From positions 139,483,173 through 139,547,172 of the forward strand of contig NC_133156.1 of the NCBI RefSeq assembly GCF_040802235.1: 64,000 bases of DNA, given 5' to 3'. The position numbers were made by a program, and so were the translations under genes. Of this stretch, positions 25,335 through 37,491 are shown piece after piece. Within the stretch, counting starts at the first letter, position 1. Each line of letters starts with the position of its first letter. The stretch is from Manis javanica (lineage: Eukaryota > Chordata > Mammalia > Pholidota > Manidae). Below the pieces are notes generated by a model that saw nothing but the letters and a program-made list of their open reading frames with translations, was not told the DNA's origin and did not search any database.

Positions 25335-28300
25335 TAAAATCAAAGTAACTTCTGTTGCATGTGACTCATCTGCTATGATTACTGTAATTTGAGGACTTGT
25401 ATATGGGAGTGTGTCCCACCATGGTTGAGGGGATAGCTTGGCAAGACCTGGGAGAGAGAAGGATGGATGTGGAAGAGATCCCCTGGGCTGGGATTAACGG
25501 GTTGGATTGGAGTGAACGCTCCTGGGTGGACAGTGGGAGACCAAGAGACAGGGAGACGGGAGGCCCATGGCTCTGCAGACTGTAGACCCAGGACTGCTGG
25601 TGGGCTGGGGGAGGGGCTGGGGCTGGAGGAGATTCCTGTGCCTACAGCCACCTGCAAAGCAGTCACTGCCTGTGACCTGCTCCAGTCTACAGGAGAGAAG
25701 TGGTGAGCTTTCTGCTGTGGTGTGACATGAAAGGGAGTTTTCAGTGTTTCCACATGGAAAATAACCGATTTCCTTATGGGTGGAGAAATACTGTTACTGC
25801 TCGTCACAGGTAGTAGCTACCTGGACTTTAAAATTCATCTCTCCTGCCCTGTAATTTATTGTGACCTAATTGCATCTTTGTGTCCAGCTAATTTCCGGGA
25901 GCCCTGCCCCTTCCATATCATGTTTCCTTTTCCCTAATTAGTCCTTAAGCAACATTCGAATCCTATTTTAAGTGTATTATTGCTGTGTTTTCTAGTGGGT
26001 AGATTTAAAAACACTCACCTGTCTCTATTGCCTTAGGCTTACCTGTGCCTCCATCCCATTGATATCTTCTTGAAAACATAATGCAAAAAGCAGGATTTAA
26101 TAATAAGAGACGCATCAGCTACAGGAAAATCAGGATTTAGATGAGAATTTGGGGAAGGGAAATGAAAATATTTTCTGTAATTGGACCATATCCATAGTGT
26201 AAAAGGAATATCTTTACTATGTCCAAACACTTTTTTTTTTTGAGAAGCAGCCATGTCACCCCTAATATAAGACAATACCTTAGACTGAGTGGGTATGGAA
26301 AACTAATACTTAACCTATTGTTTTTCTTCTAAGTTGAGCAGAAATGGCCAACCTTATTTCAGGATGCCCTTTCCCTTGCTGGCGCCCATTTCATATTCGC
26401 AGAGTTCTTCACAATTAGTAAAATATATTTTCATTAAATGTAATAGCTGTTTCATAATCCAGAGGCATGTAGGGAACCCTTGCCCAGAAGGACAGGGTGG
26501 TGCCACCAGCAGACCTCTGCAGAGGACATTCCTGGACATGGGAGCCCACCCACCTGCTGCCCTTCTCTGCCTCCTCCAAGGTGAGGTTCACATGCCTTCC
26601 GTGCCCTGGGAAGTACTTCATAGACGGGTGCCCTCAGAGTTCAGAGTATCAAGGCCAGTCTTGCAGTTACAGAAGAGTGACGTGGGGAGCAGAGAGATGG
26701 AAGGGCTTGGAGCTGCCGGAAGTCTGCCATCCAACTTGGCTCACAGAACCATAGCCAGAGGCCAGTCTGCCCTTCTCTGGGGTTCTGGGTCCTGAGCCTC
26801 GTCCCCTTCGCTGTTGGGGGCCACTCTCTGTAATGAAGAGGGCCTCTCTGTCCAGCATGGAGGTGGCCCACAGCACAGCGTGGAGGGGCTCTGTGTCACT
26901 GAAGGTTCGCTGCAGTCCTGAAATTCTGTCCTCTTGTGTGTAGCTCTCTTCTAACTTAACATTCCTGACTTCGGGCTCTGCCTTCCCAAACTCACCCTGC
27001 CCCGCCCTGCTCTCTTCTGAACTAGCCCCAGTGCCTCGAAGCCCCCTCTCCTTATCTAAGCAGCAGAGTATTGCTTTCTCAAAAATCTAATCATCAGGTG
27101 AAAAACGATCCTCAGTGTGGGCCCTGGGCTTTAATGGGCTCTGCCTTCTGGCAGACATTGCATTTTCCTTTGCTTTTCAGCACCTTTTCATTAATCAGGT
27201 ATCTCTTTATAAAGATTTTTTATTCCTTCCAAGCATTCATTAATTTCAGGTTAGGTTGCCAGGGTTTCTGCTGCCGTGAGTTTCTTGCCTCCTCAAGCCA
27301 GCTGCTCCAGTAGAGGGAGCATTGCCTTCACCCGGGGTCCTGGGGGCTCCGGGGCAGCCACTGCCCCACTGTCTTCCTGCAGTGAAGCGCCTGACTACCC
27401 CCTTCCTGCCAGCCCCGGGGGCAGCACTGGGATGTGACTCCACCACCCTGCAGGCTCCAGCACTCAGTACCTTGGGGGAGGCTCAGAAGGGCTGCCATGA
27501 GATAAACGCACCCATACCTGAACGTATAGGGCACGTGACAAAAGGGACTTGATCCAGGTTGGTGCAGTTGTGCCATGTGTTTTATCAGCTGTGAAACACA
27601 CCTGTCCCTCTGAATGGAGGGACAACAAGCGGCGTTCACTAGATGTCTTCTAATCACATGACCTTGTACACTGCTCGGCTCAGGGTGTGAGGCAGGCAGA
27701 TGGCAGCATCTTAATGTGCAACCGAGGGGCCTCCCTGCCCCCAGAGGGTAGCAGCTCCCCTCAAATGTTGCACCTGACACCATTTCAGGTTGGGAGCTGC
27801 TAGTGCAGAGCACCTGCTATTTGGGATCATCAGCTGGTCGATTCTTCTTGTGTTTGGTTGTGACGCATTTTCTGGTGAAAGAAAACATGCCTAACATGCC
27901 TTTGTGTGAGAGGTTTTCACCTGAGGGGCAAACAGGGTGATTTGAGCACGACTCGGTGCTCCCTTGTGCAGAGGAGGTCTTGCCACTGGCAGAGCAGACG
28001 GCTCAGAGAGCTCTCATGGCAAAGGATACGGGCAGGCCCCACTGCTGGGCCTGGTTAATGGCCCTCTCCCTCAGCCCTGGGAGTCCCCAGAGAAGACCAG
28101 CTTCTCTTCAGTGCACATCCAAATGACTGTTACTGTATCTTAAACGATGACAGCCTTGTTTGATTGACAAGTAGGTAACTTCATCCATGGCAGAGGAATC
28201 ACCCCATACAGCTGTGCTTAGAATCAGACTGAATAGACTCGGATAGGAAGAGCAACATTCGTGAGAGCTGTTCTGGTATTAGGTGTCACCCACCAGTAAA

Positions 28301-31300
28301 GAGCGTTCTGCACTTTGCTGCACTTTTGAGCATCAGAGTAGACTGTGGCCAAACCAGAAAGCCTTAATGTGCCACATTATATGTCGTAGCAATGGCAATA
28401 TTACATGTCATTGCATTAGATCCAAATGGAATAACAACACTGAAGTAACAGCAATCCAATAGCTGGCAAACAGTATTGATGTTAAGCCAACCTTCCGTCC
28501 CTCCCTTCATCTAACAAGTAGCCTAGTAACTTGTAGTAATTTTCTGCATAAATAATTTCATTTATTTCAATAAATAACTTTATGGGCTATCTATATATAT
28601 TTAATGTTATAAGAGAGGAAGTCCTTTGCTTTTGGATTCTGACCTTGTTACATCACATTACACAAAGGGAGAGAATACGGCCAAAAAAGAACTAGAATGT
28701 TTTTCCTCTCCAAAATCCAAATGAGAAGATGGAAGAGAAAGTGCATGTGGGACTACCTGCTGTACCAAGTTCACAATGAAGAAATCTAACCTGGAGCCTC
28801 TGCCAGTTCCTTAGCAACTGAGGTTGAGAAGTAAAGTCCAAAGGGAAAAGGTTAGAAATAAGAGTGATATGTTTTTAAAACACAACACTGCTTTGTAAAC
28901 TAAAACCCTGTCCTCCTTAACCCAGCACCATGCTATGTACTTGTTTGCAAATATTTCCCTTTTGAGGTTATTAAATCATTGATTACATAACCTTGGCAAC
29001 ATTTTGAAGTTTTATGTTGTTTGAGGTTTCCCTTCGCATGATATGAAATATTTACAGGTTGGTTGAAATGAGCAGGATTTTTTTTTTTAATTGTATGGAG
29101 ATCAGTTTAAAAGGAAAGAGAAAATTCTAGAAAGCAAAACAAGGATTTGCCAAAAAGCCGATGATTGGGCTTTGAAAATAAAGCTTCAACCCAAGAAGAA
29201 TGTAGTACAATTAATCTTTTAGTGACTTCAGGCTTCAGTTTACAAATCATTGTGGTTTCCAAAAATGCAGAAATAACCTTTATATACATGTGCTGTTGTT
29301 TTTTTTCCCAGGAAGGGACAACTCTTAGGCATAAAAGCGTTTTTCTTCTTTTATCTCCATTTTGAGGTGTTTTTGCTTGTATGCTTTTTGGGGTTTTTTG
29401 GTGGGGAAAGAGGTGGGATGTGGAGGAGAATGAAGGGAGGTAAATCACTGTATTTCTTGCAATAGATCATTAAAAGTAATTTGTAACTTACCTCTCCTTA
29501 CAGGAAAATACTATTTTCTTCCCTATAATTACTACTGCGCTATTGCCCATTATGCATAACAACACTTGAAGTTTTCTTCTTCATAGAACAGAGGGTAAAC
29601 GTTGAAAAAGCAAATTAAAAATCCTTGAATTTTCACCTGTCATTTTCCATGGGGTCTCAGAATGAACAGTTGTTATTTGAAAGCATATAGGTCCTCCCAC
29701 ACTGAGTAGGAGAACCCCTCTTAAGATTGTCAGAAAGGTTGAGTCCTATCTGTAGGCACGACATAAACAGGCTCTTACACTGCCAGTCCATATTGCTTAG
29801 CAGCTTGAGCAATAGATTGTCCCTCAGCTGACACAGCCCCAAGCAGTTGTGTTTCCAAAGGACAGCTGAGATGAAAGGCTCAGCCCTGTGCAGAGGGGCT
29901 TCACAGGAATCCAGAGAAAGCCCTTGATGCACCAGCCTTGATTACCACCCTTGATTACCACCCTTTTGTTCACTTAGCTGTGAACTCACTGCTTCTCTTT
30001 GCTGAAGCAGTCAGGCTCCAGAGGACTCCAGGGCACCTGTCTTTGTTCCAGTCCGGGCGTCCCTGGGCTCAGCCGTTACACAAAGCCCTGCAGCAGCAGC
30101 CTCAGGCAAGGCGATCTCATTTCAAAACCAGTAGCAGCCCTTTATTTTCTCGATGATCTCTGTTTTCTTTTCTGGCCCTATAATCATTCATTTTCAGGTG
30201 CCTACTTTTTCTTCTATTGTCCCCCCCAGTATGAATGAAAATAATACAATAAAGATTTTGCTCTTTCCAACTAGCACTGTGCCTCCAGTGGTTCACTGGC
30301 CTGCTGCCACTCCCTGAGAGCAGTATACTGCTTCTGAGGAAGAGCCCTTTATTTTATAAGACAACCTGCAAGACTCAGTTTGAAAAGCACCAAACTTGTC
30401 TTTCTGTAGGCTAAGGACCTCTTCTAAAGTGAAGTTGGCTGCTTTTGAGCCAGTAGCCAAGAAGGTTGGCACAAGCACTGAAATATAATACATGTAGTTA
30501 GAAACACCTTAGGCCAAAAGTAAGGCCAGGGAAACTTGGCACATGAAGCCTAATTTTGAGTTTAGGAAATCAGCAAGCCTGTTTGCTTATCGTGTAGAGA
30601 AAGAATGTTCTATAGATAGAAGCATAAGACATCAGAGTTGTCCCAAGATTGCCAACCTTGGGGATATTAAAATTTTTTTAAAAGCTTTTATGTTCTACCA
30701 AAATTCAGGGGAACTAAGGCATGAGGCAGAGAGAAACAAATCCCCCAGCCCAGCTAGTAAGGTTGTTCTGGGGCCAAGAGATTCATTCACTCTACTGTGA
30801 ATGTGAACTTGACTCCAGATCAGAATCTTGTGGATGATGCAAGAACATTCTGTTCATCCCTGCTTGGAGTCACAGGAGTAAGAGAGAAGTATGATGTCCA
30901 TTATGAAAAGGTCACATTCAGGTATCTGAAAGAGATCATAGTTCTCTTTGGTTACGTGAGCATGCAAAATGGTGCCCGCTGCATGGGTGGTGCTGCCTGG
31001 TGGTCAGTGTGGAAGTCGGGATTTCATCAATTGCTGGTTACCTTTACTCCTCCTCTTACATGTGCATTCCTGGGTGATAGCTCACCCTTCCCCACCCACA
31101 GCACACACCAGGAGCCACGGCACACCGAAGGGGCAATGGAGGATGTCAGGATAAGGCAGAGGAGAAGCCACCTTACTTCTGAGCTTCGTTGGGTTCAGTG
31201 TGCAGCCCAGGCCTGTCAGTCTGCTCTTGTTCAGGGTTGCCTCGTTCACCTCTTCGCTCCTGTCAGATGGGCTCTTTTTGTCCCTTTTGTGCAAACCCCA

Positions 31301-32559
31301 GGACTTGCTGGAGGAGTGCTCATTTGTTGGGGTCTAGTGTGTTACAGAAAAATGAGAATTCACTTGGGGAACTGGGTAATCCAGGAGACAGACTCTCTGC
31401 TGCTTGGATGTAGGCAGTTACCATGCACAGAAAGCAGTATCTGAGTGTTCTAATCACCCCAGTGCTCTGGCCACAACTTAGAAGCCCCACTTGCCTTGAA
31501 GCTTCAACAAGACTTTGCTGGCTACAGTGGAACCGCCCCGAGAACAACATGCTGAGCACAGGAGACAGTTGGAAGAACAGGCGTTCTGACTAGGCATTCT
31601 CATGTGTTCTGCCTTGCATGTCCAGAACATTCTGCTCTAGGCACTGTTGCTGAGAGAAGAAAGGGAGGGAAATCACCATCCAGTGGCAACATGGCTGCTC
31701 AGTCATGGCTCACGAGCACTTGGTGAATGGAGGAGACACTCCATTGTCCAGCATGCAGACTTGGGCTAGACAGATGGGAACCTACATGCCTGCCCTGCCA
31801 GCTCTGTCTGTTTCAAGTCCAGCCTGAGCAACTTAGCTGCGGGTTTTCTCAGGATGCTGCAAACTAAAGGCATTAACACTTTGCAGGCCTGGACGATCAG
31901 TTCATTTTAGTTACCCCCATGTTTTATGCAGAGTGACATACGTAGCTGGTTCCCAAGGAAGGCCTGGGAGGGGCGGAAGTATCTATGTGACCTATAGGCC
32001 GAGCTGTGCCAGCCAAGACCAGAACTGCCCAGGACTCCATAGGACATTGCTGAGCTGTCATGGACATTCCAGGCCCATCTCTGTGCATTGTTGTCTGGTC
32101 AGAGCTTGTCTCTGTCCTTGGCCTTCATATCTGCCCGTGAGCTGAGCTTTAGATGGGGCTCACTTCTGCCTGAAACACAGCATCTTAAGGCCTGGCAGGT
32201 GAAGAAACAGTGGGCAAGACCGTTAGCCCAGTAAGAAATCACATCCCCACCCTCACACAGCTTCAGGTGACATCAGTATTATACAGAGGACACCAGTTAG
32301 CTGTCTACCATCTCTACCTTAAACAAAGGAAGCTGCGATGATATTTTAAATTTCCTCTTAGTAAATAGCTTCCTATGTATCTATTGCCGAGGAATTCATC
32401 TAATTTTAGTGGTGGCATGTATCTAGCCTTTTGCTATCTTCTAGGAGTAGAAATTGCTCAAAATTTATTATCCCTTTGTAAAGCTCTAATGCATCTTATT
32501 TCTCTTAAACTCCTTAGACCTTCAGAACTGACACCTAATTCTGGGATTTTGGGTAAAGT

Positions 32560-32900
32560 AAATTATCGTAAATTGACACATGCTACAACATTATGCTAAG
32601 TGAAAAAAAACGGAAAGAACAAATAATATATGACCCCACTCAAATGAGGTATTTAAAAGTAGTCAAATTTGTAGGGACCGAAAGTAGAATGGTGGGTCCC
32701 AGGGCTGAGGGAAGGAGAGAGTGAGGAGTCAGAGTATAATTTTCAGTCTTGCAAGGTGAGAAATGTTCTGGAGATGGATGGTGGTGATGGGTGCACAACA
32801 CTGTGAATGTACTTAATGCCACTGAACTGTGAACACTTAGAAACGGCTAAAAATGGTGCTGGTGCATTTTACCACAATTAAAAAATAAAGTTTAAAGAAG
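32560..32900 (+). mobile_element. L1 3' end, sense
   Basis: GACACATGCTACAACATTATGCTAAGTGAA, ACCCCACTCAAATGAGGTA, AAGTAGAATGGTGGGTCCCAGGG, GGAGATGGATGGTGGTGATGG and TTAATGCCACTGAACTGTGAACACTT are the classical L1M 3' UTR landmarks in order. It ends ACCACAATTAAAAAATAAAG. A piece of about 25 bp between ACAACA and TTATGCTAAG is missing relative to the usual order. Confidence 0.85.
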
Positions 32901-33604
32901 AAGAAAAATTTTCACACATTCTATACTTTGTTTTCCCTGGGGTCCCTCGTTTGTCCAAACTGAAGAGGTCTTAAGTTTTTTCTTTGTTTTTTAACAAAAC
33001 TGTGTATGTTAGCTCTTCATCCCTCTAGACCTTGTGTTTGCCCAGTTCTACCTAAGGAATGCAAAACCAGTAGTGACAGTGAATATCTTTATGCATCTCA
33101 ATCATATGCATTCCCTTTCAAAACTTCTAGGACAGTTCCGGACTGTCGGGTAAGGAAGAAAACGATCGTGATTAAGTTATTAGCCTATCAAGTTATATAA
33201 AACCAACAGGCATACTGATTTGGAGCAGCTGTGAGTTCTTTTTCTGAGGCACCACTCCATAAGAACGTCCCTGTTTTCTGCTCATTTTCCATGGCCACTG
33301 ACACCCTTGGAATCACCTCCCAGGATGCCTCTCGGCTGTCTCTGGTTAAATCCTAGCAGACTCTAAGTGAGGCTGCCTGGGCATCACCAGAAACCCAGAG
33401 GGAGCTTATTTAATCTGATAAATCAGTAGAATTTTGAAGCGCATTGGAAAACACAGTGGAAAACGCAGTGCTCACTGAATCAAATCATTTGTCCTTTCTA
33501 GAAACCATATTATGCAGCAAACTCATAAGGATCTATTTTTGCTTGAAACTGGCATCTACGGCAACCAACAGAATAAATGCCACTATGATAATCATACTGT
33601 GCTG

Positions 33605-33800
33605 TGTATGTCAATGTTGCTAAGAGTAGATCCTAAAAGTTCTCACCACAAGAAAAAGTTGGTAACTGTGTGGTGATGGGTGTTAATAAGCTTACTGTGG
33701 TAATCATTTTGCAATATATACATATATCAAGTCATTATATTGTACACCTAACACTAATATAATGTTATATGTCAGTTATGTCTCAAATTTTTTTAAGGTA
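33605..33800 (+). mobile_element. L1 3' end, sense
   Basis: AATGTTGCTAAGAGTAGATCC, AAAAGTTCTCACCACAAGAAAAAG, GTGATGGGTGTTAATAAGCTTACTGTGGTAATCATTTTGCAATATATACATATATCAAG and TTGTACACCTAACACTAATATAATG form an L1 3' UTR tip. It ends with an ATGTCTCAAATTTTT tail that lacks a clean AATAAA. Confidence 0.8.
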
Positions 33801-33834
33801 ATAGAAAACTTTCGGGATGCTGGATAAATTTATT

Positions 33835-33930
33835 ATTTTGATGGTGGTGATGGCTTTGTAGTCATATATATGTCAAAACATCAAAACACTTATACGTGGT
33901 AGCTATACCTCAATAAACTTTTTAAAAAAT
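33835..33930 (+). mobile_element. Second L1 3' end, sense, adjacent
   Basis: GGTGGTGATGGCTTTGTAGTC, then TATGTCAAAACATCAAAACACTT and TAGCTATACCTCAATAAACTTTTT is another L1 3' tip only about 35 bp after the preceding one. It has a canonical AATAAA. It could be an independent nested insertion or part of a duplicated tail. Confidence 0.65.
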
Positions 33931-36609
33931 ATATTTTAAATTTAAAAAAGGAAAAGAAGCAGTGGTACATAATTTAAAAGAATAGTTGTCACAGATCAAG
34001 AAAATGCACACACAGAAAAGAAAGTACAGAGCTCAATTTGTAAGTAAACTTTAAATAAATAGAATATTAGATTCCAGTTGTAATAAATTGAGAATTTGGT
34101 TAATGTCTGAATCCAGGAAAGAATAATCCATACTTGTGATTTTTTTATTCGTGTTTAAAGGTCCCTCCTTCTAGAAAATTATAGCAGATATAACTTTCTT
34201 AATGTGGTTCTCTTAGGACAAAACAGACAATGGTGAAAACTATTCCTTGCTGGAAAAATATAATCTTCCTTCTTAAGAACCTTTGAACCATATCTTGGAT
34301 ACAGAAAGAGGAAAAAATAACCTACTATAAAAAAGTGTTGGGGGAATTCCTTCCCCTGGTCAGATGCTCCACTTGTTGAGAATGAAAGTGTCAGAGTCTG
34401 TCTATGAGCAAACCTGTTTCTAGGAGGTGTGCTTGGAGTGAAAGCTAGGTGTTACCACCCATCAGTTACATGGTTCAAGTTCCCCTTTGAAAGCATTTAA
34501 AAACTTCTCATATATTCTCTCCTTTATTCTCAAAAGGTTCCTGTGACATTTGTAGAGGGGTGTGGCTTAGTGTCTTGGACAGCAGAGCCAGCCTGGACAT
34601 TGATTAGGTCACATCACAAAAAGGTAGATGCTGGTCATTTTCTCTGGTTCAACCCTTTGGTTACATGGTGCTTGGCAGCCAAGGCAGAGTTCCTATCTCG
34701 ATGGCAAATGCTCCGTCTCCACATTCCTTCACAGGTCAAAGTAAACATGGTCTCCCAGGCATCCATGACATGCACAAAGTGTCTTATTGCATGTAAAATT
34801 AGAATATGGAGAATGAAAGGCGAAAAAGTGAGTGCTTTGGGGACTTTAATGCCTTTGTCCAATGTCTAGTATCTTCTAGGAAAATGAAAATCTAGGCCTT
34901 GGTGTTTTCTAGTCTTGATTTCAGCCTGAAGGTAATATGAGTTAGAGACTGATCAAGATCTAGCTAGACTTGAAAACAAACCCAAACAAAAGCTCTTTTT
35001 TATATGAACAAGTTTTTAAAAGAAGAATCTCTCTGGCATTTGTTCTTATCTAATAACACTCTTAAGAATTGAGGTTAGATGCTTAACCTTGACAGAACAC
35101 GCTGGTATGCTGTGCTTTAAGAGGACCAGGTCAGCCAGTAAGCCAAAACCGTGTGTGTTGTCAAGTCGCAAAGTTTGGACTTATCTGTGTTAGCATCTTC
35201 TTTTTGCCTGTCTTCACCAATCTCTCTGTTAAGAATTAGAATGAAATAGCATAATCCTTTCTTTTCCAGAAATGAAAAATAAGTCTCTTCCCCCACTCAG
35301 CCCCTAGATCTAAACCTAAGTCAGGAACTGAAAACCATGAGTGCTTTGGTCGCTATGGCGGCTCCCTCATACAACTCCTGCGGGACTTTCAGGACCTCCT
35401 CCTCCTGCTGACTTGACCTGGCACTAGCTGAAAGTGCTAGAAGTGAAATCAAGAGCTCTTTGATTAACTAGGTCAAAGATCACTTTAAGGATCTTTGTTC
35501 AGATGTTTATAAAGCATTTTTCACTTGGCTTATTGTTCAGAGAGATGCTCACGTTGGTTTCCGACAGTGCTCAGACCTCTGGTGCTCCTTGTCTTCACAT
35601 GGATAAGGATTCTGTTCCAGGGCCTTTCCACGTGCACTGGAGGGCCGGCAGGGATTGGCTGGGGGTTGCCTTGGGCACACCTGCGGTTTGTATACACTGG
35701 CAGAAAAATTCACACCATGGAGGGTTTTGTTATGTTCATTAAGTGATTAAAAAAATAAACTGTTTCTAAACTTTCCTTTATCAGAAAGTGTGCAAAGAGT
35801 CATCTGCCAAATAACATAATCCCATTGGAATTAAGCAAACAGCCGCCCCGGGACCAGCTGTTTGTGCTGGAGCTTCTCTGCCTTTCTCCTGCCCATCACC
35901 CTGGCCGGGCCTCCGTCCCTCCCGCCCCCTGCAGCAGAGCCAACTCGGCCTTGCCCGTGGGCACTTGTGGTTGTCTGGAGATGGACAGGACTACCCCGGG
36001 TGTCATTCTGTCAGGAGACAAAGAAGGTGACTGGTTAAGCAGAAAGACAAACAGGCAAAGTGTAGTTCGTAGCCAGCAGGAGCGTCGGCCAGAATCTTAC
36101 AAGCCAAAAATGCATAGTAACACTGTATTTTTGTTTCTGGAAATTCCAAAGGCTGTAAGTGGTGTTAAGCAGGATGCGATGCCTGTTAGGATAGTGTTTT
36201 TTTATTTTCAAATTCAAAAAATGCTGGACCTGAGAAGCATTTCAACATGTGCGAAGCCAGCTGTGGGCACTGACAGCCAGGTCTTTCTGTTTACTTTTAC
36301 AACGGGACAGATTCCTCCCAGAGACAAATTATTTTAACCATTAACCAGAGGTGTATGTGCATCTCTTTCATCAGTATTAAGCTCTTTTTGCCTCAAAAAA
36401 ATTAAAAATACATATGGAAGCACTTTAAAGTTTGACAAGCTGTGTACAGATCCAGAATTATATATATATTTTTACAAACCTTATGAAGATATCACCATTA
36501 AAATTAAAGTTAATTGTACTAGCATCAAAAGTAATGATTAATCCTGCTTGATTCATTAATGTGAGTTAAATAAACAAGCCTTTGTTTCCTACTTTGGGTA
36601 ACAACTGTG

Positions 36610-36810
36610 CTTTAGTCTTAATGATGGTAATATTAACAGATAGTTATGTAGCTCTGACTAGTTTCAGACCTGCTGTCAGTGCTTTATGTATATTAGCTCA
36701 TCAACCTACTAAAGTAACCCTACGAAGCAGCTACAATCCTGATTCTTTTTCTCCAAATGAGGAAACTGAGGAGATGGGTAAGGGACTAAGACCACACAAG
36801 ACCTTTGCAT
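36610..36810 (-). repeat. MIR-type SINE, antisense
   Basis: CAGTGCTTTATGTATATTAGCTCATC, ACCCTACGAAGCAGCTACAATCCTGATT and AAATGAGGAAACTGAGGAGATGGGTAAGGGACTAAGACCACAC follow the complement of MIR/MIR3 in order. Confidence 0.75.
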
Positions 36811-36989
36811 AATTTTTTTTAAGAATCTCAGGAAATCCTCTAGTAAGCTAGCAGTATATACTGTTCCCTGAAGAGTATTGTTTTCTCTCTATTCTTGGAG
36901 CATGCTTGCCTTCACTGTAATTAGCAGTAGTAATCAAAATAGCCTGTACTACTGATGGAAGGCTTATTACTCTAGACCATGCACAGACC

Positions 36990-37160
36990 GAGCATTTTAA
37001 ACAGGTGCTTCCCCTGTGACATGCTTCTGTTACTACTCCACTTTACAGATGGGGACACAGAAGTCGCAGGCTGCAGATAACTCGTCCAGGGTCAGACGGC
37101 AGGACTGTTGTCTGTGCCGCCAGGCCAGCAGTAGAACTCACATTCTTTGCCCTGTCGTCA
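36990..37160 (-). repeat. MIR SINE, antisense (second copy)
   Basis: CTCCACTTTACAGATGGGGACACAGAAGTCGCAGGCTGCAGATAACTCGTCCAGGGTCAGACGGCAGG and GCCAGCAGTAGAACTCACATTCTTTGCCCTG is a diverged antisense MIR. Confidence 0.65.
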
Positions 37161-37350
37161 TCCCTTCTGTTCTTGCATCTAAAAGTGTATATAAAATTAC
37201 CATAGTCGGTCTCCACACTTGAAAGATGTTTGTAAACTTTGTGGAAGGGGTGCCCGCTCTGAGGCTGGGTCGGTGCACATGGGAATGCGTGTCAGCAGGA
37301 GCCACTTGCACAGCCACCCCACGCTGCTGGTGTCAGTCACCTACTTCCTT

Positions 37351-37491
37351 CCTGCTGTCAGCTCAGGTGGCATGTTACTGAAAAGAGTTCAAGGTAGAAG
37401 TTGTTGGAAGACTGCAGAGCCCTGCTGTCAGCTCAGGTGGCATGTTACTGAAAAGAGTTTAAGGTAGAATATTGTTGGAAGACTGCAGAGC
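37351..37491. repeat. 70-bp direct tandem duplication
   Basis: Two head-to-tail copies, 37351-37420 (70 bp) and 37421-37491 (71 bp), both start CCTGCTGTCAGCTCAGGTGG and end GACTGCAGAGC. They differ by one C/T (AGAGTTCAAGG against AGAGTTTAAGG) and a small change with one inserted base (GTAGAAGTTG against GTAGAATATTG). The near identity points to a recent event. No repeat family was recognised. Confidence 0.95.

Noticed and set aside
27328..27813. 161-codon minus-strand frame
   Set aside because: No recognisable domain, no splice context, moderate GC content that lowers stop frequency; not convincing as a gene.
35825..36337. 170-codon plus-strand frame
   Set aside because: No similarity recognised and composition shifts along its length. 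The GC-rich start explains the lack of stops.
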